DNA of 11,074 nt. Origin: Larix sibirica (lineage: Eukaryota; Streptophyta; Pinopsida; Pinales; Pinaceae). The translations under genes were made by a program, and so were the position numbers. Positions 1 to 6,719 of the stretch are shown piece by piece. The notes beneath the pieces are model-generated. The model searched no databases. It saw nothing but the letters and a program-made list of their open reading frames with translations, and was not told the origin of the DNA. The DNA is taken from positions 6,984 to 18,057 of the forward strand of contig NWUY0300008352.1 of the NCBI GenBank assembly GCA_004151065.3, written 5' to 3'. Each line of letters opens with the position of its first letter. Position 1 is the stretch's first letter.

Positions 1-390
1 CAATTCATCCAATCTTTCCACCCAGAAAGCACCAAAATAGATGACAAATTATATATTGATCCATTTTGGATCAATCCTTTAATGCTCATTTGATATTGAT
101 TTCTTTTAGCTACTTTTAGTATTCACTATCCATTGTTAATGTTTGGTTTTTACCCTAGATACCAATGACTAAGCCTTTGACTCTTTACTATTTTTGAGTA
201 ATTTTAATTTACTATTTCAATGTTTACTATTTACTTAGTAATATTTAGAATGATAGAATTCAAATCAATGTGTTTTATTTTGTTATAAGTTATAAATCTG
301 AAATTTCGATGTGCATGTATATTGATTCAATGTGAAATATGATAATATCAAATAAATGGTGATTGATGAATTGAAATTGCATCATTTATA
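1..390. other. AT-rich spacer, no gene seen
   Basis: This stretch is strongly AT-rich with short T and A runs and many stop codons in every frame. It has a loose internal similarity: the stretch near 291-340 (ataaatctgaaattt...) resembles 388-435 (ataaatttgaaatta...), which may be an old duplication at the edge of the repeat that follows. I see no coding region, RNA gene or element end. Confidence 0.6.
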
Positions 391-397
391 AATTTGA

Positions 398-640
398 AAT
401 TACATTGTACAATGATGAATTATATTAAATTTACATGGGATGAATTGTTATTGTTGGGATTTATATTTTTTTAATAGTTTTAGAGATGAGATCCCCTATG
501 CTAGGGACCCTGACATCTACCCTTGCCCAATGACATTCCCTAAAATTTGGGAGGGTGTCTCCACACATCCCCAAAGTTCATTTTCCCACTCCCACATACC
601 CACGTCACAAAAACTTGGTGGAACATTGTTTTATTTTATA
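398..640 (+). repeat. Left copy of an inverted dispersed repeat
   Basis: This block matches the reverse complement of 2585-2770. Shared landmarks, in order, are ACATTG(T/C)ACAATGATGAAT, GATGAATT(G/A)TTATTG, TTTTAGAGATG, CCTAAAATTT/CCCAAAATTTT, GGGAGG(G)TGTCTCCA, then CATTTTCCC...CTCCCA and AACTTGG(T/G)G. The left copy carries about 30 extra bases near 487-530 (around CCCCTATGCTAGGGACCC) that the right copy lacks. The similarity is diverged but collinear over roughly 190-240 bp. The family is unknown to me. The arms could be the ends of one element or two independent insertions. Confidence 0.6.
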
Positions 641-1456
641 TTATTCGAGGTGGCCAAGGATGGCCTAGGCATTTATGTGGGCCCATAACTCTATCATGGG
701 GGAAGCTTCCACACCTCATAAGCTGTATAAAAATACACACCTCATGAGCGATTTGTATCATTATATTCATTCATTACGTGAATGATTCTTTTAGCTTATG
801 GGCACCCACGTCTTTTGTTTGGCATATCTCTTTATAGCACACCACTACTACAGCCATAGCACATTCATTTCAAGGGTTTAACCAGAACTGCTCTCCCACT
901 CTCTCTCACACACAAACTTTGCAGGTTGTAGGTTTTGTTGGTGGATCCATACAATCCTTTCTCTTGTGATTTCAACATTGCTGGTATTGTTGTAGTGATC
1001 ACTGCTTCTAGTTATTTGACTAAAGCATATCTGCCGCATAGTCTTACTGCAGTGTAGTTCATAATTATCTTGACAGCATTCAAATGTTGTTGATGGCAAT
1101 CAATGGAAATACAACTTACTGAGGACCCTCATCCGTTTCAGGCTACACCATCTCCTTCCATCTCATTGTAGCTTGCTTACTAGATATTACTTTGCCTAGA
1201 AGTAAAATAGAATGGCAGAATTTGAAAAGTTTTACACTTGGGCAAAGCAATTTATAAACTCATCTAAGGCCGCCTTTCGAAAAAATAGTACGCTTGCATT
1301 TGAGTATTCAAGAAAAAATACTTTAAACACTAAGAATTTAGAAACATATGTACCTCTGTCAATATTTCATTCAAGGAAAAAAAATAAAAAGACATGCCTA
1401 GAACTTCTTCATTAACATATTTTTGCAAAAAAGAAAAACAAGACAAGAAAGCATAC
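641..1456. other. Spacer or intron-like DNA, no recognised gene
   Basis: There is a TATA-like string (TATAAAAATA, 726-735, + strand) and a CT-rich stretch near 890-910. Short open frames occur on both strands, for example 878-1099 (-) with a Cys-rich start and 1212-1415 (+), but none shows a family motif or supporting context. If the helicase-like exon at 1457-1711 belongs to a live gene, this region is its downstream intron on the - strand. I could not find a convincing next exon. Confidence 0.4.
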
Positions 1457-1711
1457 CTTCTCTACTTTTTTTTCTTCTGATATAAAAACAGAAACAGACT
1501 GAATAATACAGGCACTCTGGAGAGCAACAGACCTATCCTCTGACACTCTTTGTATAGGATCTTTGAGGAGGTACTGAGCTAGGGTGGCAGACATCCCAGC
1601 GTAAGTATTACTTAAAACAACTGTTTGTGGATTTCCCGAAATATGGAGTCTCAATGATTTCAGATTATCAACAAAATCTCCATCTACAAGATTCTTTAAC
1701 CCATCAAAAAC
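1457..1711 (-). CDS. Isolated exon, DEAD-box helicase-like (gene fragment or exon)
   Basis: On the - strand an 85-codon block without stops is framed by a good acceptor (TTTGCAG just above 1711) and donor (GTATGC just below 1457). Both boundaries fall between codons, so the exon is phase 0-0. The reading (VFDGLKNLVDGDF at residues 1-13, NPQTVVLSNTYAGM at 27-40, LAQYLLKDPIQRVS at 44-57, ACIIQSVSVF at 68-77, a charged EEKKVEK end) follows the order seen in superfamily 2 helicases: motif II (DEAD), then QT..FSAT (motif III), then A..LL.DP, then the start of the C-terminal helicase lobe. Family assignment is from pattern only. Motif II reads FDGL rather than DEAD and motif III reads SNT rather than SAT, so ATPase activity is doubtful if these are the right residues. 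No neighbouring exon was found within about 1 kb on either side. It could be a true exon of a gene with very long introns, or a captured or duplicated fragment. Confidence 0.5.
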
Positions 1712-2584
1712 CTGCAAATGTTAATAAGTTAGGGAAGCAGCTTTAAAAGGCCCTCCATTTCTTTTTCTTATCAAATTGAAGTTCAAATCCATAAAGGGAA
1801 ACAAAACCAAAGAACATCATACAAGAAGTCATGTGCCTCTAACCAAGATGTAATTAGTCCATGGCCCTGGAAAATTATTGGAAAATAATATGAAATCAAC
1901 AAACACAAGCAGGTCTGTCAAATGTTTCCCAGTTAGTTTCCTCATCCAAAAGCATGGGAAGTGAAAAGGGCATGCCCCCCACCCGGGGAGCACGTCCCCA
2001 TCTAACACAGATTCTATTACACAGCAGAAGCAATATACAGCAAAATACAACAGTTAAGTGTGTTGTGTTTACAGCTCTAAGACCCCTATAGAGTATGGCT
2101 CAAAGGATCCTACTTAACTCTCACAATAATTAATGTCTCCTACTCTCTATATGCACCCCTACAACCATGCAGGGCTACATATTTAAATGCAGCTATTAGG
2201 GTTATACATCCTGTTACAGCCCAAACCCTTACTTTTAGTGATAAAGGTCCTAAAGCACAAGTAAGACCTTAGGGGCACCAAAGAAAGGCCATCCAATGTC
2301 ACCACAGTAGCTCCCTCGGGCCTCACATACTTTTGCTCACCTCTCCTCCAGCACAAGGGGGGTATCCCTAAGAAACACTAAGTCTAGGATATGGTAGGCA
2401 CAATGAATAACAAGAAGACGTAGGAAAACAAATGAACTCTGTTTTATACATTTATATATTTCCAATCTTTTAACAGCAAAAGGAAGAGATTGATTTTATA
2501 ATTTTTAGAGTAGTTGATAGTGTGATTAGTGCTTAGAATGCTTTTGGGCATATTGAAGTCTAGAAGGAAGCAAGTGTGAGTTGT
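1712..2584. other. Spacer or intron-like DNA with a GC-rich patch
   Basis: No recognisable coding region. At 1966-2000 there is a GC-rich patch containing the 10-bp palindrome GGGCATGCCC (1968-1977), G-rich on the - strand (CCCCGGGTGGGGGG). Around 2050-2420 the - strand reads like retroelement non-coding DNA (TGTAACAGG, then TTTAAATA), but no second copy or target duplication was found to prove an LTR. If the 1457-1711 exon is real, this would be its upstream intron. Confidence 0.35.
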
Positions 2585-2770
2585 TTTCTCCAATTTTTCC
2601 CCAAGTTTTCAAGATGTAGGAGCATGGGAGAGGGGAAATGCACATTGGAGACGTATGGAGACACCTCCCAAATTTTGGGGAAATTCATGGGTGGGCATCT
2701 CTAAAATAATAAAAATCACAAAAACAATAATTCATCTGATGTATATTCATCATTGTGCAATGTAAATACT
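2585..2770 (-). repeat. Right copy of the inverted dispersed repeat
   Basis: This is the opposite-orientation partner of 398-640. Read on the - strand it has the same landmarks in the same order, starting ACATTGCACAATGATGAAT and running through TTTTAGAGATG, CCCCAAAATTTTGGGAGG, TGTCTCCA and AACTTGGGG. The arms are about 1.95 kb apart and enclose the helicase-like exon. Outside the arms the flanks show only weak AT-rich resemblance, so I could not fix an exact end or a target duplication. Confidence 0.6.
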
Positions 2771-3284
2771 AAATACACGGATTTATTTTCTAAATAATAT
2801 CAAGTAGAGAGTATAAAAAGTAAAAATAATGGAAAAATTAATATCAGGGAGAAGTGGGTGCAAAACGTTTCGCCAAGAGCCCCAATGTCTTGGGGGCCTT
2901 GGGGGCGTGAGCAGCAGTCTGCCATGGAGCATTTGTTTTCTCAAGTGATTAGAAAAAGATGTAGCTGAGATGAACAACCTACAACAGTTGTCTCTTGCTG
3001 TCCAATAAAACAGAAATTTCTTATGAGGAAACCGAATGAATACCTCCAAACATGCATGAGGGCTCGTCCACTAATGAATAATCATAATCATATAATGTAA
3101 ATTGCAGCTAATTCGAATTAAGAAAGAAGATATACATAGACATTCCAAAAATAAACACAAAGACATATGAAGGGGAATAAGCCACAACTAATATCTTCTA
3201 AATTAAGGAACAAAGTTACCCAGGTTTTAGCCCTTCACAACACATTTAATGTAAGTAATTTCAGCACTTGTCTTCAATAAATCA
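2771..3284. other. Spacer, no gene seen
   Basis: There is a short open frame on the - strand (2783-3049) with no recognisable motif. A GC-rich patch at 2870-2915 holds a small hairpin (GCCCCAA-TGTC-TTGGGGC). The rest is AT-rich. The part from about 3060 to 3284 may be the far end of the candidate LTR fragment whose TATA box is at 4064-4072 (- strand), interrupted by the hAT-like element. Confidence 0.4.
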
Positions 3285-3292
3285 AGTTCAAG
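3285..3292. repeat. Target site duplication, left (hAT-like element)
   Basis: AGTTCAAG, directly abutting the left terminal inverted repeat and identical to 3956-3963. Confidence 0.85.
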
Positions 3293-3402
3293 CAATGTCA
3301 CAAGGTTAGGGTTCGGAGACCTTCAAGTTCGATTCGGGTTCAAATTTTCCGATGAGGTTCGGATGGGGTTCGACATAGGTTCATCTATATACAATTTAAA
3401 TA

Positions 3403-3430
3403 TATATATATATATATATNATATATATTA
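3403..3430. repeat. (AT)n microsatellite with one undetermined base
   Basis: A dinucleotide AT run of about 25 bases inside the hAT-like element, with an N at 3420. The N suggests that the true repeat length was not resolved in the assembly. Confidence 0.9.
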
Positions 3431-3549
3431 TGAATTCAACAATGAAACTTTAAAGATAAACGAGTAACTCTACAGCCTCGTAGGTAGCAGAGGGTCCGCG
3501 CGGAGTTCGAGTTCGAGAGGCACTGAGCAGAGCCACCAGTCCAGATGCA

Positions 3550-3686
3550 GTCGTGGCTAATGAATAGCTGAGGTCCGAGCAAGAGGGCTGAAGTCATGGC
3601 TAGCAGTGAGTCGTGGCCGCAGTCGTGGCTAGCAGGGCCGAAGGAGTCGAGTTCAAGAGCGGCGAGGAGTCAGTCGTGGCTAGCAG
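3550..3686. repeat. Irregular GC-rich repeats, GTCGTGGCTAGCAG unit
   Basis: Five full or partial copies of GTCGTGGCTAGCAG occur at 3550, 3593, 3610, 3622 and 3673, with uneven spacing (13-51 bp). They lie in the GC-rich centre of the hAT-like element. Uneven spacing argues against a simple tandem array and suggests local duplication within the element. Confidence 0.7.
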
Positions 3687-3955
3687 TGTAGCACACAGTC
3701 GCAGCAGAGAGCAGTTCAAGAGTGGGTGTGCGTATTCTCTGTCGCCGCCGAAATGTAACTTGAAGTCTATCCGCCGAAAGGTAAGACCGTAAGACAAACC
3801 CGCGCCAAAAACAAGAAACCACGAAATTCGGACCTTCAGGTTCGAAATCAAGTTCGCCCATCAGGTTAGGCGAACCACAACGAACCTTTCAAATTTTTTT
3901 AGGTTTGCCGAATTCCGAACCTGGAGATTCAGGCTCGACAAACCTTGTGACTTAG

Positions 3956-3963
3956 AGTTCAAG
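3956..3963. repeat. Target site duplication, right (hAT-like element)
   Basis: AGTTCAAG, directly abutting the right terminal inverted repeat and identical to 3285-3292. The 8-bp length is the hAT superfamily hallmark. Confidence 0.85.
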
Positions 3964-4476
3964 TACATATGCCTCAAGCTCCAAATTACCTTCAATGAAT
4001 TCCAAACAATAGCCTCTATTGTTTCCAAAAACTTTCAACCACCAATACCATAGGAGGGGTTTCTCTTATATAGAGCTTAAGCTCTAGAACCTCTTCAAAT
4101 AAAATAATAATATCCATGTGTGAGATCCTATCTTCTAACTAACTCCAAATGAACAAGCCAACAATGAATAAACAAAAGGTAGATGAGAAGTGGGATGCCA
4201 CATGTCTCAATCTCTAACAAAACGTCTCCTCTAGCAAGACAGTTTGACCAAGTAATATACTCCAAAGGTCCACCTAGAACATCTCAAAGAGAAGGCTCCA
4301 CCAAGTGTCATGAATATGTGTGCAAAAAGGTCTCAAGAAATGGAGCACTCAACCAATATTAAGGAACATACCTCCACAAATGATAACCATAAACGAAGAA
4401 TAGCAAAACAGCTACGACAACTCGTCAAAATCATCCTCCAAGGTGCAATAACCATGATTGAATATGTCAAACCCTA
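3964..4476 (-). other. Spacer; possible LTR fragment on - strand
   Basis: Read on the - strand, position 4219 begins TGTTAGAGATTGAGACATG, a copia-like LTR start, preceded by a purine run AGAGGAGA (4223-4231 region) that could be a polypurine tract. About 150 bp on comes CTATATAAGAG (TATA box, 4062-4072), as in an LTR promoter. I found no partner LTR and no target duplication, so this is a low-confidence call. The hAT-like element sits about 100 bp downstream of the TATA box in this orientation. No coding region was seen. Confidence 0.3.
4064..4086 (-). promoter_or_regulatory. TATA box beside a 16-bp perfect palindrome
   Basis: The - strand reads TAGAGCTTAAGCTCTA (4071-4086, a perfect palindrome), running into TATATAAGAG. 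A TATA box with a palindrome just upstream is promoter-like, and the setting suggests an LTR promoter rather than a host gene, since no gene follows. Confidence 0.35.
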
Positions 4477-4481
4477 GATCC
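4477..4481. repeat. Target site duplication, left (copia element)
   Basis: GATCC, identical to 6715-6719 and abutting the 3' LTR. Five bases is the usual copia target duplication. Confidence 0.75.
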
Positions 4482-4716
4482 TACTAAAAAAACTAGATAA
4501 ACACGGGAGAGGGATACACACAACAACACAATATGATATTATGAGTGACTAGTGCAAAAACTATAATGGTGTTCACCTCCTTCTGTATCAAGGTTCACTG
4601 AACAAGTCAGTTCCACTTATGAATATGGAATAAACCGCTTCACACATAAAGTGAACATTAGCCTAACTTAAAGTCATAAAGTGACTATATTACATAGAAG
4701 GTCATATATTCTAACA
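4482..4716 (-). repeat. 3' LTR of the copia element (235 bp)
   Basis: Starts TGTTAGAATATATGACC on the - strand, directly after the polypurine tract, and ends ...TTTTTTTAGTA against the GATCC duplication, so the usual terminal CA is degraded. It aligns along its length with 6517-6714, including TAATGTTCACTTTATGTGT, TTCATAAGTGGAA and CTCATAATATCATATTGTGT. Near its start it has about 40 bp that the other LTR lacks. Confidence 0.85.
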
Positions 4717-4726
4717 CCCCCTCTTA
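4717..4726 (-). other. Polypurine tract of the copia element
   Basis: The - strand reads TAAGAGGGGG directly before TGTTAGAATA. This is the standard plus-strand priming site next to a copia 3' LTR. Confidence 0.8.
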
Positions 4727-5109
4727 AGGCTTACAATATTGAAAGCAAAACATACTAACTGAAGATAAACCACACTAACTGAAAACATCAGAACCAAATA
4801 GAACCATTCTTTAGAAGCTTCTTCTTTGAAACTAATACATGGATCAAATAGTGCTTCGTCACGTTGCCTCATAACCCTCGTAAAGTTGTATCTCTCAAGT
4901 TGAATTCCCAAGTTCTCGAATTCCGCCTCCATGAACTCCCGAATTACAAATCACCCAAATTAAATTACTAGACAACAATCCATATGCATCTCTCATAACC
5001 TCATGGGGGAAAACTCCCGATATCCACAAACTCCTGAACTAACTGGGAAACTATCCATGCTAAGCTATATCTACATTTAATCCCATCCTCTCTTCAAAGT
5101 GTGGACTTC
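4727..5109 (-). other. Copia internal DNA of unknown function
   Basis: This lies between the end of the gag remnant and the polypurine tract, where a complete copia element would have over 3 kb of pol. A 74-codon open frame (4932-4711, - strand) begins MEAEFENLGIQLERYNF; it has a hydrophobic C-terminal third (FYLVLMFSVSVVYLQLVCF), then NIVSLKRGC into the polypurine tract. I recognise no protease, integrase, reverse transcriptase or RNase H motif. Confidence 0.5.
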
Positions 5110-5941
5110 TTAAAATGCATAGAAGGTCCTTTCTTTAGTAAGATCATCGCCACAATCAGCATCTGGTGTATCTTCAACAATGGCCACATTAGTCGAATGT
5201 GATTTGTCTTTGACTTTTCCCTTGAGGACATCATTGGCTCAAAATCTACAAGTCCAAGCTATATGGCCCATTTTCTTGCAGTAGTAGCATGCCATCTCCC
5301 CTTGTCTTTAATTGACTTGCTCCGATAGTTTTTCGAGTATATTGCCATCTCAAGTGGACGATCACCTTCAGTTTCTCTTGTAGTGGTTCTCTTTTCTTTG
5401 GCTAAAAGAGAAAAAATCATATGTTCTAGAGTTTGAGAAAGTAATTGACTAAGAGTAAAGATTACAGTGTTATATTTAGAAGGAAGATTGTTTAACAAAA
5501 TGAATTTGGCATCTTCTTCCTCCACTGTAGCTTTGACTTCAGCTAACTGTCTGATGAGAGATCTTAGATTGTTTATGTAGCTAGGAATAGTAATCTGGAC
5601 AAACATCTTGAATCTGAATAATTGTAGTTTCAATGAAAACTTTGCATTAACTACTCGTGCTCCAAATAAATTATTCAAATTGTCCCAGATTACCTTGGAT
5701 GATTTTTCTAAATCTATATGATGCAATTCAGAATCTGAGAGAGCAAGGCCAATAAAAGCTTTGTCTTTATCGTCTCTGCTTTCCCATTCAAATAGTTTAT
5801 TTGGATCTCTCCGTGATGTCTCGATTCCTCTTACAATTTCTCACGGAAATCCCACAGGAATTTATTCATCAACTACATTTGAAGTTTGACTTTCCAAGTG
5901 TGCAAATTAAATCCAGAATATTTCTCTAACGGCATTTCCAT
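5110..5941 (-). pseudogene. gag: Copia gag pseudogene
   Basis: Gag forms the particle that packages retroelement RNA. The likely start is the ATG at 5941 (MEMPLEKYSGFNLHTWKVKL), typical of copia gag N-termini (KY.G.N...WK). It then hits an in-frame TAG after 22 codons, another stop (TAA) near LWDFREKL, and shifts frame near 5830. The longest open part (about 5810-5259) carries the conserved gag core: DPNKLFEWE, AFIGLALSDSELHHI, VIWDNLNNLFG, LKLQLFRFKMF, INNLRSLIRQLAEV, ILLNNLPSKYNTVIFTLSQ. Another 1-base shift near 5272 throws the zinc knuckle into a different frame, where it reads CYYCKKMGHIAWTC, a perfect C-X2-C-X4-H-X4-C. A TGA follows, then ANDVLKGKVKDKS and an acidic stretch to the TAA at 5110. 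It is not translatable as one protein. Confidence 0.88.
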
Positions 5942-6505
5942 TGTTTTATAGACAAATCTACTCACACATAGACTATTTTTTTGCCACAAATTGGTAAAAT
6001 ATGGTGAGAACCATGCAAGAAATACTCAAATCTACAACTAGTATGCCAAGGACACTGACAAAATGGCATTTTATCCTAAGAAAACAAACACAGATGCTGA
6101 AATTTTTCCATAGAAATCAGGATACACAGTTACATATCTTGTTAATTATAGATCTGATCTACTAAAAAAAATTTAATCAACAACTAGATCATCAAAAAAA
6201 TAACATGTACAATGAGGCTATGAGCTTGTACATTAATGTGCAGACTGGATTGTACGACTACTGGATCGTATGACAGTAGGTAAGATTGTATGGCAAAACA
6301 CTAGTGCAATGGTTCATCGACAGCTTGCTCCTCTATTGGATAGATCCTTCACATTCTTCACAGGCATATCTTAGGATTGACAGTGAACAAAAAATCACTT
6401 CTTAGATCACATGGCCTCATCTAATCAAACTTTTATGATTCTCTAGGTCATCATGTGATGCAACAGAAGACAATACTTTGTAGACTAGCCCTAAACACTC
6501 TCCCT
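5942..6505 (-). other. Copia leader between primer site and gag
   Basis: About 560 bp of untranslated leader in element orientation, with no open frame of note. Within it, at 6248-6294 (+ strand), the motif GGAT(T/C)GTA(C/T)GAC occurs twice and a weaker copy (AGATTGTATGGC) once, spaced 15 and 20 bp apart. Copia leaders carry packaging and dimerisation signals; whether these repeats have that role is unknown. Confidence 0.5.
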
Positions 6506-6516
6506 CTCTAATACCA
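6506..6516 (-). other. Primer binding site, initiator-Met tRNA type
   Basis: The - strand reads TGGTATTAGAG directly after the 5' LTR. It matches the common plant copia site TGGTATCAGAG at 10 of 11 bases. The site pairs with the 3' end of initiator methionine tRNA and primes minus-strand DNA synthesis. Confidence 0.8.
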
Positions 6517-6714
6517 GATTACAAAAGCTAGATAAACACATCAGGAGAGATACATACAATAACACAATATGATATTATGAGTAGTTAGTGCGAAAGTTAC
6601 AATTGAGTTCACATCATTATATATCAACGTTCACTAAGCAAGTCATTTCCACTTATGAATGTGGGATAAACCCCGCTTTACACATAAAGTGAACATTAGC
6701 CTTATATTATAACA
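6517..6714 (-). repeat. 5' LTR of the copia element (198 bp)
   Basis: Starts TGTTATAATATAAGG on the - strand and ends ...CTTTTGTAATC directly at the primer binding site. It lacks about 40 bp present near the start of the 3' LTR; in that LTR the segment holds an extra copy of TCACTTTATG, so loss by recombination between short repeats is possible. Length is at the short end for copia LTRs. Confidence 0.85.
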
Positions 6715-6719
6715 GATCC
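6715..6719. repeat. Target site duplication, right (copia element)
   Basis: GATCC, identical to 4477-4481 and abutting the TGTTA start of the 5' LTR. Confidence 0.75.

Larger units (their letters stand above)
3293..3955. mobile_element. Non-autonomous hAT-like DNA transposon, 663 bp
   Basis: The ends are CAATGTCACAAGGTT (3293-3307) and, inverted, CTAAGTCACAAGGTT (3941-3955), matching at 13 of 15 positions. They are flanked directly by a perfect 8-bp duplication AGTTCAAG (3285-3292 and 3956-3963). An 8-bp target duplication with terminal inverted repeats that start with C is the pattern of hAT elements. Subterminal GGTTCG motifs lie at 3310, 3356 and 3367 on the left; on the right there is one more at 3839 and inverted CGAACC at 3871, 3881 and 3916. 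Such clusters are usual transposase-binding sites in hAT elements. A 15-bp motif (GACCTTCA[A/G]GTTCGA) occurs in the same orientation at 3318-3332 and 3831-3845. There is no transposase, so it would need one in trans. The GC-rich middle (about 3470-3790) differs sharply from the AT-rich surroundings and could be captured DNA. Open frames on the - strand (3600-3851) run into the end sequence and have no family match. Confidence 0.85.
4482..6714 (-). mobile_element. Ty1/copia LTR retrotransposon lacking pol, 2.2 kb
   Basis: The element lies on the - strand. In element order it has: 5' LTR (6714-6517), primer binding site (6516-6506), about 560 bp of leader, gag remnant (5941-5110), about 380 bp of unassigned internal DNA, polypurine tract (4726-4717) and 3' LTR (4716-4482). 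It is flanked by a perfect 5-bp duplication GATCC (4477-4481 and 6715-6719). Protease, integrase, reverse transcriptase and RNase H are all absent, while every cis signal for replication is recognisable. The LTRs are only about 83-85% identical by eye, so the insertion is old. Either this was a non-autonomous derivative that moved using another element's enzymes, or pol was lost after insertion; the sequence alone does not decide. Confidence 0.85.

Noticed and set aside
726-735. TATAAAAATA as a host promoter
   Set aside because: No gene follows on the + strand, and such strings are common in AT-rich DNA.
440-747. Two overlapping + strand open frames
   Set aside because: They lie within the left repeat arm, have no motif, and the matching right arm does not keep the frames.
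878-1099. - strand open frame with Cys residues as the next exon of the helicase-like gene
   Set aside because: It starts at a non-ATG codon after a stop, has no helicase motif, and no acceptor gives a sensible join to the 1457 donor.
1212-1415. + strand open frame of 67 codons
   Set aside because: Lys/Asn-rich, low complexity, no family resemblance; it lies opposite the presumed intron.
1829-2050. - strand open frame as an upstream exon
   Set aside because: No helicase motif and no convincing splice sites; it runs through a GC-rich patch of repeat-like DNA.
398-2770. Calling the inverted repeat pair a defined DNA transposon
   Set aside because: No sharp ends, no target duplication and no transposase; kept only as a hypothesis.
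3600-3861. - strand open frames inside the hAT-like element as a transposase remnant
   Set aside because: No BED finger or hAT dimerisation motif; the reading comes from GC-rich repeats and subterminal motifs.
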